A DNA stretch of 64,000 nt, from positions 1-64,000 of the forward strand of contig NZ_SDWV01000003.1 in NCBI RefSeq assembly GCF_004137345.1, given 5' to 3'. The position numbers were made by a program, and so were the translations under genes. Source of the stretch: Nocardioides zhouii (GTDB lineage Bacteria; Actinomycetota; Actinomycetes; Propionibacteriales; Nocardioidaceae). Position 1 is the first letter of the stretch. Every line of letters begins with the position of its first letter. The notes beneath the pieces were generated by a model that was not told the DNA's origin, searched no databases, and saw only the letters and a program-made list of their open reading frames with translations. Positions 1 to 14,736 of this stretch are shown here, one piece after another.

Positions 1-40
1 GCCAGCGTTCGTCCTGAGCCAGGATCAAACTCTCCATCGA
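1..40 (-). rRNA. 16S rRNA, 5' end only (gene runs off the window start)
   Basis: The first 40 bases are the reverse complement of the universally conserved 16S 5' end. The complement of AGAGTTTGATCCTGGCTCAG (the 27F site, E. coli positions 8-27) lies at 14-33, followed by the GACGAACGCTGGC segment. Counting back from that site puts the mature 5' end near position 40. The rest of the rRNA operon lies outside the window, transcribed leftwards. Confidence 0.97.
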
Positions 41-444
41 AAACAAACCCCAACCCACCAAAGTGAGCCAAGGAATATCAATAAGAGCCACATCCCCTGA
101 CAAAAAACAAAACTGACATCAACTGCCGAAACAATCGTTCAGAATCATTGTCAAAGAAACCGCGACACCACACTCCACCACCCCACAAACGAGGCAACTT
201 CACATGACGTCAACGGGGCAAAACAAACCAATTCGTCGACTAATCAAACACACTGTTGAGTTCTCAAAAATCAGACGCACCCGATCCTCGCCGGCTGGGC
301 CGGTTCGGTCGCGGGGCAACCTGCAGAAACTTACCGGGCTCGGTGCTCACCGTCAAACTCGTGGGCATCGTGCTCAGGTGGTCGTTGCCAGGTTTCCGCT
401 TCAGCTGACCTTCTGGCCAGGAGGCGGCGCCACTTGCAGCGACA
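41..444 (-). other. 16S rRNA leader (about 400 nt)
   Basis: No gene is visible between the 16S 5' end and the promoter at 451-480. The stretch nearest the 16S gene is AT-rich for this genome, as expected of an rRNA leader. It carries the antitermination/processing motif annotated at 241-270. The other ORFs here have shadow-like composition and no family resemblance. I infer that it is transcribed as leader RNA and removed during 16S maturation. Confidence 0.7.
241..270 (-). promoter_or_regulatory. rRNA leader antitermination/processing motif
   Basis: On the minus strand the segment TTGAGAACTCAACAGTGTG is present. This sequence is highly characteristic of actinobacterial rRNA leaders upstream of 16S, where it belongs to the antitermination and RNase III processing region. 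It lies about 200 nt before the mature 16S 5' end. Confidence 0.75.
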
Positions 445-450
445 AGAAGA

Positions 451-480
451 ACTGTAGACCCTCCCTCCGGGCGGTGCCAA
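451..480 (-). promoter_or_regulatory. Candidate rRNA promoter
   Basis: Read on the minus strand: a -35 box TTGGCA, an 18-nt spacer and a -10 box TACAGT, pointing toward the 16S gene. Transcription would start near 444 and give a leader of about 400 nt. It is the best sigma-70-like match in the region. Further promoters nearer the 16S gene may exist. Confidence 0.55.
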
Positions 481-511
481 ACCGGGGGGTCTGTGAGCGA
501 GAAACCGCAGG

Positions 512-4475
<3,964 letters not shown>

Positions 4476-4479
<4 letters not shown>

Positions 4480-5399
4480 GAGCGGTCCAGGAGCCAGGTG
4501 AGGACGGCCTTCTGCGCGTGCCGGCGGTTCTCCGCCTCGTCCCACACGACCGACTGCGTGCCCTCGATGACTGCCTCGGAGATCTCCTTGCCGCGGTAGG
4601 CGGGCAGGCAGTGCATGACGATGGCCTCCGGGTCGGCGTGGGCGAGCAGCTCCTCGGTCACACCGTAGGGCGGGAAGATCCGGAGCCGGTCCGCGGACTC
4701 CTCCTCGCGGCCCATGCTGACCCAGGAGTCGGTGATGACGACGTCGGCGCCGCTCACGGCCTCGACCGGGTCGACGGTCAGCTCGATCGAGCCGCCGGTC
4801 TCCTGGGCGATCGTCCGGGCGGTGGCGATGACGTCGGCGTCGGGCGTGAAGCCCTCGGGCGCGCCGATCACGACGTGCATCCCGGCAGCGGCTCCCGCGA
4901 GCACCCACGAGTTGCCCATGTTGCAGGCTCCGTCGCCGACGAAGGCGGCCCGTACGCCCGCGAGCCGGCCCTTGTGCTCGCGCACGGTCTGGAGGTCGGC
5001 GAGCAGCTGGCACGGGTGGAACTCGTCGGTGAGCGCGTTGAGGACGGGCACGCCGGCGTGCTCGGCCATCGTCACCACGTCGCTCTGGTGGGCGGTGCGC
5101 CACACGATGGCGGCCGCCTGCCGGCCGAGCACGCGAGCGACGTCCTCGACGCCCTCGCGCGAACCCATAGCCGCCAGGCCACCGTCGACGGTCATCGGGT
5201 TGCCGCCGAGCTCTGCGATGCCGGCGGCGAACGAGACCTGGGTCCGCAGGGTGGGCCGGTCGAAGACGAGCGCGACGGTCCGCGGGCCGGTGAGCGGCTT
5301 GTGGTCGAAGGGCTCGGCCTTCATCCGGTCGGCGAGGTCCAGGACCTCGATGAGCTCGGCGGGAGACAGGTCGTCGTCGCGCAGGAAGTGGCGGGTCAC
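4476..5399 (-). CDS. argF: Ornithine carbamoyltransferase
   Basis: Transfers the carbamoyl group from carbamoyl phosphate to ornithine, giving citrulline. The 307-aa product has family landmarks: [34 protein letters not shown] and [11 protein letters not shown], with the catalytic Cys of HCLP. Unusually, the carbamoyl-phosphate loop STRTR is replaced by TLRTQ (residues 50-54, in [12 protein letters not shown]). The two Arg-flanking positions differ from canonical enzymes, although overall similarity to actinobacterial ArgF is strong. The start is GTG overlapping the argD stop. It ends overlapping the argR start as ATGA. Confidence 0.95.
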
Positions 5400-6577
5400 G
5401 GCTTGAGCTCCTCGGGATCGGTCACGATGTCGGCCCACGCGTCGGCGAGGACGGCGATGTCGGCCTCGGTGATCGTGAGCGGTGGGACGAAGCGCAGCCG
5501 CGCCGGCCCGGTGTTGTTGAGCAGGAAGCCGCGGGCCTGGGCCCGGGCCACGACCGCCGCGGCGGTCTCGTCCGCGAGCTGGACCCCGAGCATCAGGCCA
5601 CGTCCCTCGACGGCGATGACCTCCTGCTCGGCGGCGAGTGCCCGGGTGAGGTGTGCGCCGCGCTCGACGGCGGCCGACAGCAGGTCGTCGCGCTCGATGA
5701 CGTCGAGCACGGCGAGGGCGGCGGCGCACGCGACCGGGTTGCCGCCGAAGGTGGTGCCGTGGTTGCCGGGCTTGAGCAGGCTCGCGGCCGCGCCGTGGGC
5801 GACGGTGGCGCCGATCGGGATGCCGCCGCCGAGGCCCTTCGCGAGGGTGACGATGTCCGGGCGTACGCCGTCGACGAGCTGGTGGGCGAACCAGGCGCCC
5901 GTACGACCGATGCCGGTCTGCACCTCGTCGAGCCACAGCATCGCGCCGTGCTCGTGCGCGATGCGCTGGGCGGCGGCGAGGTAGCCCGCGTCCGGAACGA
6001 CGACGCCGGCCTCGCCCTGGATCGGCTCGAGGACGATGGCGGCCACGGTGTCGTCGACGGCTGCCTCGAGCGCGGCCACGTCGTCGTACGGCACAAAGGT
6101 GACGTCGCCCGGCAGCGGCTCGAAGGGCTCGCGGTAGGCCGCCTTGGATGTGAGCGCGAGGGCGCCCATGGTCCGGCCGTGGAAGGAGCCCTCCGCGGCG
6201 ATGAGGCGGGTGCGGCCGGTGCGACGGGTCAGCTTGAGCGCGGCCTCGTTGGCCTCGGCGCCCGAGTTGCTGAAGAAGACCCGGCCATCGGTCCAGCCGA
6301 GGAGCGAGAGCAGTCGCTCGGCGAGGCCGACCTGCGGCTCGGTGGCGAAGAAGTTCGACACGTGGCCGAGCGTCGACAGCTGGGTGGTGACGGCCTCCAC
6401 CAGCGCGGGGTGGGCGTGGCCGAGCGCATTGACGGCGATGCCGGCGAAGAAGTCGACGTACTCGTTGCCGTCGACGTCCCAGACGTGGGCGCCGGCGCCA
6501 CGGGCGAGCTGGAGCCGCGGCGGTCCGAAGGTGTTCATCAGGGAGGCGAGGTAGCGCTCCTGCGCAGGGTGGGTCAC
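5396..6577 (-). CDS. argD: Acetylornithine aminotransferase
   Basis: PLP enzyme that converts N-acetylglutamate semialdehyde to N-acetylornithine with glutamate. The 393-aa class-III aminotransferase shows [33 protein letters not shown], the cofactor Asp in [12 protein letters not shown] and the Schiff-base Lys in [14 protein letters not shown]. The start is GTG, overlapping the argB stop as GTGA. It sits in the conserved order between argB and argF. In related bacteria such enzymes can also serve in lysine synthesis; nothing here decides that. Confidence 0.97.
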   Translation of the reverse strand: MTHPAQERYLASLMNTFGPPRLQLARGAGAHVWDVDGNEYVDFFAGIAVNALGHAHPALVEAVTTQLSTLGHVSNFFATEPQVGLAERLLSLLGWTDGRVFFSNSGAEANEAALKLTRRTGRTRLIAAEGSFHGRTMGALALTSKAAYREPFEPLPGDVTFVPYDDVAALEAAVDDTVAAIVLEPIQGEAGVVVPDAGYLAAAQRIAHEHGAMLWLDEVQTGIGRTGAWFAHQLVDGVRPDIVTLAKGLGGGIPIGATVAHGAAASLLKPGNHGTTFGGNPVACAAALAVLDVIERDDLLSAAVERGAHLTRALAAEQEVIAVEGRGLMLGVQLADETAAAVVARAQARGFLLNNTGPARLRFVPPLTITEADIAVLADAWADIVTDPEELKP

Positions 6578-7509
6578 GACGGCTCCTCCTTCGCGTAGGG
6601 CTTGCGCAGCTTGGTGACGGCGCCGGGGAGCACCTGGGTGCCGACGCCCTCGTCGGTGAAGATCTCGAGGAGCACCGCGTGCGGCTCGCGGCCGTCGACC
6701 ACGGTGGCCCGGGGCACGCCGCCGATGACGGCCTCGTAGCAGGCGCGCATCTTCGGGATCATCCCGGCGTCAAGGCTCGGCAGCATCTCGCCGAGGGCTT
6801 CCGGGCTGATCTCCTGGATCAGGTCGTCGGAGTTGCCGTAGTCGCGGTAGAGCCCCTCGACGTCGGTGAGGACCATGAGCTTCTCGGCACCGAGCGCGAC
6901 GGCGAGCGCGGCGGCTGCGGTGTCGGCGTTGACGTTGTGCACCAGACCGTTGACGTCGGGAGCGACCGAGCTGACGACCGGCACCCGGCCCGCCTCGATC
7001 AGGTCGAGGACTGCCTCGGGCCGCACCCGGGCCACTTCGCCCACGAGGCCGAGGTCGACCTCCTCGCCATCGACGATGGTGTTGGTGGGTTCCGCGGTGA
7101 ACAGGCCGGCATCCTCGCCCGAGAGCCCGACGGCAAGCGGACCGTGCTGGTTGATGAGGCCGACCAGCTCGCGCTGGACCTGGCCGACGAGGACCATCCG
7201 GACCACGTCCATCGCCTCGGGGGTGGTCACCCGGAGGCCGCCGCGGAACTCCGACTCGATGCCGAGCCGGTCGAGCATCGACGAGATCTGGGGGCCGCCG
7301 CCGTGGACGACGACCGGCTTGAAGCCAGCGAACCGGAGGAACGCAATGTCCTCGGCGAAGGCGACCTTGAGGGCGTCGTCGGTCATCGCGTTGCCGCCGT
7401 ACTTCACCACGATCGTCTGGCCGTGGTAGCGCTTGAGCCACGGCAGGGCGGCGGCGAGCGTACGGGCCTTGGCGGGGTCGGGCCGGCCGGGGCTGGGGAT
7501 CTGGTTCAT
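6574..7509 (-). CDS. argB: Acetylglutamate kinase
   Basis: Phosphorylates N-acetylglutamate at the gamma-carboxyl. The 311-aa amino acid kinase-fold protein has the N-terminal VVKYGGNAM phosphate loop, VVHGGGPQI, and the substrate region [12 protein letters not shown]. An N-terminal helix of about 20 residues ([19 protein letters not shown]) precedes the kinase core, the feature seen in arginine-inhibited hexameric forms. Feedback inhibition by arginine is therefore likely, by family knowledge. It overlaps argJ by ATGA and argD by GTGA. Confidence 0.97.
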   Translation of the reverse strand: MNQIPSPGRPDPAKARTLAAALPWLKRYHGQTIVVKYGGNAMTDDALKVAFAEDIAFLRFAGFKPVVVHGGGPQISSMLDRLGIESEFRGGLRVTTPEAMDVVRMVLVGQVQRELVGLINQHGPLAVGLSGEDAGLFTAEPTNTIVDGEEVDLGLVGEVARVRPEAVLDLIEAGRVPVVSSVAPDVNGLVHNVNADTAAAALAVALGAEKLMVLTDVEGLYRDYGNSDDLIQEISPEALGEMLPSLDAGMIPKMRACYEAVIGGVPRATVVDGREPHAVLLEIFTDEGVGTQVLPGAVTKLRKPYAKEEPS

Positions 7510-8657
7510 GAGCTGTACGCGCTGTTCTCGTGGACGTAGGCGTGGGTGAGATCGTTGGTCCAGACGGTGGCGCGGGCGTCGCCGGACTTGAGGTCGATGG
7601 TCACGCTGACATCGCGGCCGGTGAGGTCGACGGTGGCCGGGTCCTCGGCGGGCGTGGACTCGCGGCACACCCAGACGCCGTTCATCGCGACGTCGAGGTC
7701 CGCGGGGTCGAACGTGGCGTCCGTCGTGCCGATGGAGGCGAGGACGCGGCCCCAGTTGGGGTCGTTGCCGAAGACCGCGGCCTTGAAGAGGTTGCTGCGT
7801 GCGACGCTGCGGCTGACCTCGACCGCCTCGTCCTCCGTCGCGGCGTGGAGCGTGGTGATGGCGATCTCGTGGTCGGCGCCCTCGGCGTCCTTGAGCAGCT
7901 GCATCGCGAGGTCGGTGCAGGCCTGCGTGAGTGCGGCGCCGAAGTCCTCGGGAGTGGGTGTGATGCCGCTGGCGCCACTGGCCATGACGGTGACGGTGTC
8001 GTTGGTCGACATGCACCCGTCGGAGTCGAGCCGTTCGAAGCTCACCCGCGTCGCCGCGCGGAGGGCGGCGTCGAGCTCGGCGGCGGGCACGACCGCGTCA
8101 GTCGTGATCACGACCAGCATCGTGGCGAGCGCGGGCGCGAGCATGCCGGCGCCCTTGGCCATCCCGCCGATCGACCAGCCGGCGCCCTCGACGACGACGG
8201 TCTTGGCGACCGAGTCGGTGGTCATGATCGCCTGGGCGGCGGGCACTCCCCCGTCCTCGGCGAGAGCAGCGGTCGCGGCGTCGACGCCAGCCAGCAGGTC
8301 GTCCCGGTCGTTGGCGAGCCCGATGAGGCCGGTCGAGCAGACGACCACGTCGAGTGCGCCGATGCCGAGCCCGGTCGCGACGCGCTCGGCCACGGCGTGG
8401 GTGGTCTGGAAGCCGTCGGGTCCGGTGTAGCAGTTGGCGCCGCCGGAGTTGAGCACGACGGCGCGTACGACGCCGTCCTTCACGACCTCCTGGCTCCAGA
8501 GGATCGGGTTGGCCTTGCAGCGGTTGGCGGTGAAGACGCTCGCGGAGTCGAAGGTGGGACCGTGGTTGACGACCAGGGCGAGGTCGAGGCCGCCGCTGGT
8601 CTTGAGTCCGGCCGCGACGCCGGCGGCGGTGAAGCCGCTGGGGTGGGTGGTGCTCAT
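7506..8657 (-). CDS. argJ: Bifunctional ornithine acetyltransferase / N-acetylglutamate synthase
   Basis: Recycles the acetyl group from N-acetylornithine to glutamate, the hallmark of the cyclic arginine pathway. The 383-aa precursor has the self-cleavage site ALATML, where cleavage would fall before Thr179. It also carries [19 protein letters not shown] and the C-terminal [15 protein letters not shown]. The start is the ATG at 8657, preceded by AGGGACC as ribosome binding site; the longer in-frame reading runs into the upstream repeat. Whether it also makes N-acetylglutamate from acetyl-CoA cannot be judged from sequence alone. Confidence 0.96.
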   Translation of the reverse strand: MSTTHPSGFTAAGVAAGLKTSGGLDLALVVNHGPTFDSASVFTANRCKANPILWSQEVVKDGVVRAVVLNSGGANCYTGPDGFQTTHAVAERVATGLGIGALDVVVCSTGLIGLANDRDDLLAGVDAATAALAEDGGVPAAQAIMTTDSVAKTVVVEGAGWSIGGMAKGAGMLAPALATMLVVITTDAVVPAAELDAALRAATRVSFERLDSDGCMSTNDTVTVMASGASGITPTPEDFGAALTQACTDLAMQLLKDAEGADHEIAITTLHAATEDEAVEVSRSVARSNLFKAAVFGNDPNWGRVLASIGTTDATFDPADLDVAMNGVWVCRESTPAEDPATVDLTGRDVSVTIDLKSGDARATVWTNDLTHAYVHENSAYSS

Positions 8658-8669
8658 TCGGGGTCCCTG

Positions 8670-8698
8670 TCGAAAGCGGAGCGAAGCGAGCATTTCGA
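8670..8698. repeat. 29-nt TCGA-capped palindromic repeat, copy 1
   Basis: In the argC-argJ gap, a 29-nt unit begins TCGAAA and ends TTTCGA, with a core GAGCGAAGCGAG (plus strand). The same length, the TCGA ends and the core TCGCTTCGCTC recur at 22282-22310. A more diverged 29-mer lies at 42055-42083. It can fold as a hairpin and sits exactly in the only real gap of the arg operon. Confidence 0.6.
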
Positions 8699-8709
8699 TG
8701 GGGTGAAGT

Positions 8710-9786
<1,077 letters not shown>

Positions 9787-9827
9787 TCACGAGGCGGGAT
9801 GTCCCTGCACTCCCCTACGGTGCTGGG

Positions 9828-10631
9828 GTGACCCGACTCCCTCCCGAGACCTACCTGGACCACCTGCGCATCGAGTCCGCACGCTTCCGCGACGTCATGG
9901 CGGCGTGCGACCCAGCGGCGCGGGTGCCCTCCTGTCCCGACTGGAACGCCGCCGACCTGCTGTGGCACCTCGCGACGGTGCAGCGCTGGTGGGCCGAGGT
10001 GCTGGCGGCCCGCCCCGCGAAGCCCGAGGAGGTCGAGCCGCCGCGGCCCGAGGCGTACGACGACCTGCTGGCGCGCTACGACGAGTGGTCGGCCGAACTG
10101 GCCCGTGTCCTCGAGGCGGCCGACCCCGCCGACGAGGCGTGGACCTGGTCCGACGACCACACCGCGGGCTTCATCCTGCGGCGGCAGGCGCACGAGGCGC
10201 TGATCCACCGGGTGGACGCCGAACTGGCCGCGGGCACCGGCTCGGACGTCGACCCCGTGCTGGCCTCCGACGGGGTCCACGAGGTCCTCGACGTGATGTA
10301 CGGCGGGTGCCCGCCGTGGGGCACCTGGACACCCGGCGAGGGACTGGTGCGGGTCGACACCACCGACACGGGCGAGGAGTTCTGGGTGCGGTTCGGCATC
10401 TTCGCCGGCACCGACCCCGACAGCGGGACGTCGTACGCCGACGAGGAGGACTTCCACGTCGTGCCCGCCCCCGACGACGCGGAGATCGAGCCCGACGTCG
10501 TGATCGACGGGCCGGCCGTCGCGCTCGACATGTGGCTGTGGAGCCGGGGAGACGACACGGACCTCTCCGTGGTCGGGGACACCGACGTCCACGCTCGCTT
10601 CCGCGCGATCGTGGACTCCCCGATCAACTGA
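9828..10631 (+). CDS. Maleylpyruvate isomerase/DinB-family mycothiol-dependent enzyme-like protein
   Basis: 267 aa. The N-terminal half is a DinB-like four-helix domain of the mycothiol-dependent maleylpyruvate isomerase type. It opens TYLDHLRIESARF, followed by VPSCPDWNAADLLWHLATV and, near residue 125, RRQAHEALIHRVDAE, which supply the His/Glu metal ligands of the family. The C-terminal part resembles the MDMPI C-terminal domain (VVIDGPAVALDMWLWSRG). True substrate unknown; such proteins are numerous in actinobacteria. The GTG start lies 6 nt after TACGGT, so the mRNA is probably leaderless. It diverges from argC. Confidence 0.85.
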   Translation: MTRLPPETYLDHLRIESARFRDVMAACDPAARVPSCPDWNAADLLWHLATVQRWWAEVLAARPAKPEEVEPPRPEAYDDLLARYDEWSAELARVLEAADPADEAWTWSDDHTAGFILRRQAHEALIHRVDAELAAGTGSDVDPVLASDGVHEVLDVMYGGCPPWGTWTPGEGLVRVDTTDTGEEFWVRFGIFAGTDPDSGTSYADEEDFHVVPAPDDAEIEPDVVIDGPAVALDMWLWSRGDDTDLSVVGDTDVHARFRAIVDSPIN

Positions 10632-10696
10632 CAGCAACCTTTCGGGCGCGTGCAGTGTCTCCTCGACGGACACACCACTTCTCGAGAGGTTCCGCC

Positions 10697-12157
10697 ATGC
10701 CTTCCGCACGCCACCCAGCCGTCGTCACCGCCCTGCTGACCGTCGGGCTGGCCTGCGCCGCTGTCCCTGCCCACGCTGAGCCGCTGACCTGCCAGGGCCA
10801 GGCGGTGACCGTCACCGGCAACGCGGGGACCGGCGGCGACGACGTCATGGTGGTGGGGCTGACCGCGACGGGTGTCGCGTCGAGCGGAGCCGGCAACGAC
10901 CTCGTCTGCATCCGGGTGACGTCGTCCCGCGAGCCGTTCACCTACGGCGTAGACGCAGGTCCCGGCGACGACGCGGTCGTCAACGAGTCCACCGACGGCA
11001 ACATCGGCCTGACCGTCGTCCTCGGCACCGGCGCCGACACCTACCTGGGCAGCGACACGACCGGCGAGGTCGTGTACGCCGGAACCGGCGACTGGTCGAT
11101 GCTCGGGGGCGTCACCGATACCGAGAAGGACGTCATCGACACACGAGGCGGTGGTGACGCGGTCTACTCCGGCTCGATCGAGTCCGGATCGGTCAACCAC
11201 GACCAGGTGACGCTGGGAGAGGGCAACGACGGTCTGCGCTGGGCGGGGTTGCAGGCCGGACCGACCGCCGACCTCGGCGGTGGCGACAACTCGCTGAACC
11301 TGTACCGCGGCTGGCAGGGCAACGACCTCGTCGTCGATGCTCCCACCGGCGTCGCGACGGTCGACGGGAAGCCGGTCCTCCGGTGGTCCGGCGCTACGAC
11401 GTCGTACACCGTCCTCGTCGACAACCTCCACACCACGTTCACCGGCACCGATGCCGACGAGCGCGTCACCTTCGGCAGCGGCAGCCCTGTCCCGACGGGC
11501 GGAGTCGGCGTGATGCCGCCGCCGAGCCCGGACGCGCGCCGCACCGTCGATCTGCGGGGCGGCGACGACTCCCTGGTGTTCTACGACACCGTCGGCGGTG
11601 ACCTCGTCGGCGGCGACGGGCTCGATCGCGTCGAGCTGGGGTACTGCCCGGAGGGCGACGTGCGCGTAGGGGCGGCCTACACCTGCGTTCGCAACTACAG
11701 CCCGCGCCTCGAGTACACGGGAGCGATGGACGCGTGGGAGGAGGTCCACCTCGCCGGCAGCCGCGTCTCGCTGGTGGGATCCGATGCTCCCGAGGTGCTC
11801 AGGGCCTCCGGCGGCAACGTCAGGATCAGCGGCCGCGGCGGTGACGACCTCCTCACCGCGTCCCGTCTGCGAGGCACCACGGACGTGAGGTGGCCCGTGG
11901 TGCTGCGCGGTGGCGACGGTGACGACACCCTGGCCGGCTCGTTCAACGACGACCGGATCGTGGGCGGCCGGGGTGCCGACCGCCTCTACGCCAGCGCCGG
12001 GGCCGACCTGCTGCTCGGTGGGTACGGCAAGGACCACCTCGCAGGCGGCAAGGGCGCCGACCGCCTCGTGGGTGGCAAGGGCCGCGACCGTGCCCTCGGC
12101 GAAGCCGGACGCGACGCGTGCTCCGCGGAGGTACGCCGCTCCTGCGAGCGTCGCTGA
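10697..12157 (+). CDS. Secreted calcium-binding RTX-like repeat protein
   Basis: 486 aa. A signal peptide is clear (basic start, then VVTALLTVGLACAAVPAHAE with an AHA cleavage motif), so the protein should be exported. The mature part is Asp/Gly-rich, with RTX-type nonapeptides: SGAGNDLV early, and at the C-terminus a run of GGDGDDTLAGS, VGGRGADRL, GGYGKDHL, GGKGADRL and GGKGRDR. In other proteins such repeats form calcium-loaded parallel beta rolls. The protein ends with two Cys separated by five residues (CSAEVRRSC). No enzymatic domain is recognised, so its role is unknown. It follows the isomerase-like gene after 65 nt and has its own ribosome binding site (GAGAGG). Confidence 0.82.
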   Translation: MPSARHPAVVTALLTVGLACAAVPAHAEPLTCQGQAVTVTGNAGTGGDDVMVVGLTATGVASSGAGNDLVCIRVTSSREPFTYGVDAGPGDDAVVNESTDGNIGLTVVLGTGADTYLGSDTTGEVVYAGTGDWSMLGGVTDTEKDVIDTRGGGDAVYSGSIESGSVNHDQVTLGEGNDGLRWAGLQAGPTADLGGGDNSLNLYRGWQGNDLVVDAPTGVATVDGKPVLRWSGATTSYTVLVDNLHTTFTGTDADERVTFGSGSPVPTGGVGVMPPPSPDARRTVDLRGGDDSLVFYDTVGGDLVGGDGLDRVELGYCPEGDVRVGAAYTCVRNYSPRLEYTGAMDAWEEVHLAGSRVSLVGSDAPEVLRASGGNVRISGRGGDDLLTASRLRGTTDVRWPVVLRGGDGDDTLAGSFNDDRIVGGRGADRLYASAGADLLLGGYGKDHLAGGKGADRLVGGKGRDRALGEAGRDACSAEVRRSCERR

Positions 12158-12168
12158 CGCGCACTGGG

Positions 12169-12193
12169 CCTTGAGTCTCCAGGAGACTCAAGG
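12169..12193. terminator. Bidirectional terminator hairpin
   Basis: A perfect 12-bp inverted repeat (CCTTGAGTCTCC / GGAGACTCAAGG) around a single central base lies between the convergent RTX-like gene and pheT. There is no T-tract, as is common for actinobacterial terminators. Confidence 0.75.
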
Positions 12194-12217
12194 ACCAGGC
12201 GCGTGATCGTTCGGGCG

Positions 12218-14719
12218 TCAGGCGCGCTGGACGGCCCCGGTGCGCTCCGCCGCGAGCGCAACGGCTGCGTCGCGGGCGGCGGCCGCCTCGCCCTCCTTGA
12301 GGGTCCGGTCGAGGGCGCGGAACCGCAGGGCGTACGCCAGCGACTTCTTGCCCTCGCCCACCTGGTCGCCGGTGTAGACGTCGAACAGCCGGATCGACTC
12401 CAGCAGCTCACCGGCGCCCTCGCGGAGCGCCGCCTCGACGTCGGCGGCCGGCACCGAGGTGTCGACGACGAGGGCGACGTCCTCCTTGGCGACGGGGTAC
12501 GACGAGAAGGTCGGCGCCTGCCGCAGGTGGACGGCCCGCTCGAGGAGGAGGTCGAGGTCGACCTCCGCGGCGACGGCGCGCTTCGGGAGCCCGAACGCCT
12601 GGCAGACGGTCGGGTGGACCTCGCCAGCGTGACCGATCACCGCTCCGTCCACCGACAGCTCGGCGCACCGGCCGGGGTGCCACGGGGCACGGTCGGCGGA
12701 CGACACCGAGACCTCGAGCCCGAGCGCCGCGGACACCGACCGGACCGCCTCGACGGCATCGGCCCAGGTGACCGGCCGGGCGTCGCCCCACCAGCCACCG
12801 GACGTCGCCTCGCCCGAGGCGACGACGGCGAGGTGGAGAGGCTGGGCGGGAAGGGCGGCGTCGAGGGCCGCGAACTCCTCGTCGGTCGGGCGACGGTCCA
12901 CCGGGAGGATCGCGGCCGGGCCCGAGTGCCGCGGCAGGGTGACCGTGCCGGTCTCGAAGATCGCAACGTCGGTATTGCCGTGCCCGACGTTCTTGCCGGC
13001 CGCCCGGAGGAGCCCGGGCAGCAGGGTCGTGGTCATCGACCCGGCTTCGGCGCTGAGCGGGTTCGACAGCCGCAGCACGTCGCGGCGCGCATCGTCGGCC
13101 GGGAGCCCGAGCGCGTCGAGGTCGGCGGCCCCCACGAACGGGAAGGTCACCACCTCGACGAAGCCGTCACCGGCGAGCGTACGGCCGACCCGGCGACGCA
13201 GCTGCTGGGCGCGGGTGAGACCGCGACCCGAGGGAGGCGTCGGCAGCACGGACGGCACGCGGTCGTAGCCGACGAGTCGGATGACCTCCTCGGAGAAGTC
13301 CTGCGCGTCGGTCAGGTCGGGTCGCCACGGCGGGGGCGTGACGGAGAGCGTCCCCGAGCCGTCGACGTCGCAGCCCACAGCACGCAGGCACTCGATGCTC
13401 TGTTCCTCGGTGATCGGCATGCCGGACACGCGAGCGGCGAGGTCGCCGGGGACATCGATCACCGGCATGGCCGGCGGGGTGCCGACGACCGTGACCCCGG
13501 GGTCGGCCTGGCCGCCGCCGTGCTCCACGAGCAGCGCGACGACGCGGTCCGCCGCGGCCTCGCAGATGGTCGGGTCGACGCCGCGCTCGTTGCGCTTGCC
13601 GGCCTCGGAGGTGATCTTGTGGCGACGCCCGGTGCGGAACATCGACACGGCGTCCCAGTGGGCCGACTCGACGAGGACCGACGTGGTGGTGCCCGACATC
13701 TCGGTCGTCTCGCCGCCCATCACGCCGCCGAGCCCGATGATCCCGGAGTCGTCGGTCACGACGAGGTCGCCCGCGTCGAGCGTGCGGTCAGTGCCGTCGA
13801 GGGTCGTCAGCCGCTCGCCGTCGCGCGCCCGGCGTACGACGATCGCGCCGGTCAGCTTGTCGGCGTCGTAGCCGTGGATCGGGCGACCCGTCTCGAGCAT
13901 CACGTAGTTCGTGATGTCGACCGCCAGCGAGATCGGGCGCATCCCGGCGGCGGTGATCCGCTGGACCATGAAGTCGGGCGTCGGCGCGGCCGGGTCGAAG
14001 CCGGTGACCCTGCGAGCGACGAAGACCGGGCAGCCCTCCGCGTCGTCGACGACGACCGAGTGGCCGTCCGCATTGGCGGCCGGGGTGTCGCGGACCGCCG
14101 GGTCCCGGAAGTTGCTCGCGCCCTCCACCGAGACCAGCACCTCGCGGGCAATGCCGCGGATCGACAGGGCGTACGCGCGGTCGGGGTTGATCTCGAACTC
14201 GATGGTCTCCTCGTCGAGGCCGAGCACCGGGCGTACGTCCTGGCCGGGCTCGCCGGCGTCGGCCGGCAGCACGATGATGCCATCGTGGTCGTCGCCGAGG
14301 CCGAGCTCCTGGGCGGAGCAGATCATCCCGGCCGACAGGTGGCCGTAGGTCTTGCGGGCGCCGATCTCAACGGGGCCCGATCCATGGCTGCCGGGCAGCA
14401 CGCCACCGGGCAGGACGGTGGCGACGAGGTCGCCGGGCTTGAAGTTGTGGGCGCCGCAGACGATGCCTTGGGGCTCGCCGGTGCCGTTGGCGTCACCGAC
14501 GTCGACGGTGCACCAGTTGATGGTCTTGCCGTTCTTCTGCGGCTCCGGCTCCATCGTCAGCACGCGGCCGATCACCAGCGGGCCGGTGATGTCGCGACCG
14601 GCGCTCTCGATCGCCTCGAGCTTGAGGCCGGTGAGGGTGAGCCGGTCGGTGATCTCGTCGGTGGTGGTGCCGGCGGGCACGTCGACGTGGTCCAGGATCC
14701 AGGACAGGGGTGCCTTCAT
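12218..14719 (-). CDS. pheT: Phenylalanyl-tRNA synthetase beta subunit
   Basis: Large subunit of the cytoplasmic alpha2-beta2 enzyme that charges tRNA-Phe. The 833-aa protein starts MKAPLSWILDHVDVP. It has the EMAP/OB tRNA-binding domain (about 40-155, VGDANGTGEPQGIVCGAHNF), the B3/B4 editing domain (TNYVMLETGRPIHGYDADK), B5 (ITEEQSIECLRAVGC), the catalytic-like core (RAAGKNVGHGNTDVAIFETG) and the anticodon-binding FDX-ACB domain at the end (PVAKEDVALVVD, LFDVYTGDQVGEGKKSLAY). The ribosome site is AGGGAGAG. The gap to pheS is 17 nt. Confidence 0.98.
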   Translation of the reverse strand: MKAPLSWILDHVDVPAGTTTDEITDRLTLTGLKLEAIESAGRDITGPLVIGRVLTMEPEPQKNGKTINWCTVDVGDANGTGEPQGIVCGAHNFKPGDLVATVLPGGVLPGSHGSGPVEIGARKTYGHLSAGMICSAQELGLGDDHDGIIVLPADAGEPGQDVRPVLGLDEETIEFEINPDRAYALSIRGIAREVLVSVEGASNFRDPAVRDTPAANADGHSVVVDDAEGCPVFVARRVTGFDPAAPTPDFMVQRITAAGMRPISLAVDITNYVMLETGRPIHGYDADKLTGAIVVRRARDGERLTTLDGTDRTLDAGDLVVTDDSGIIGLGGVMGGETTEMSGTTTSVLVESAHWDAVSMFRTGRRHKITSEAGKRNERGVDPTICEAAADRVVALLVEHGGGQADPGVTVVGTPPAMPVIDVPGDLAARVSGMPITEEQSIECLRAVGCDVDGSGTLSVTPPPWRPDLTDAQDFSEEVIRLVGYDRVPSVLPTPPSGRGLTRAQQLRRRVGRTLAGDGFVEVVTFPFVGAADLDALGLPADDARRDVLRLSNPLSAEAGSMTTTLLPGLLRAAGKNVGHGNTDVAIFETGTVTLPRHSGPAAILPVDRRPTDEEFAALDAALPAQPLHLAVVASGEATSGGWWGDARPVTWADAVEAVRSVSAALGLEVSVSSADRAPWHPGRCAELSVDGAVIGHAGEVHPTVCQAFGLPKRAVAAEVDLDLLLERAVHLRQAPTFSSYPVAKEDVALVVDTSVPAADVEAALREGAGELLESIRLFDVYTGDQVGEGKKSLAYALRFRALDRTLKEGEAAAARDAAVALAAERTGAVQRA

Positions 14720-14736
14720 GGCTTAGATCTCTCCCT

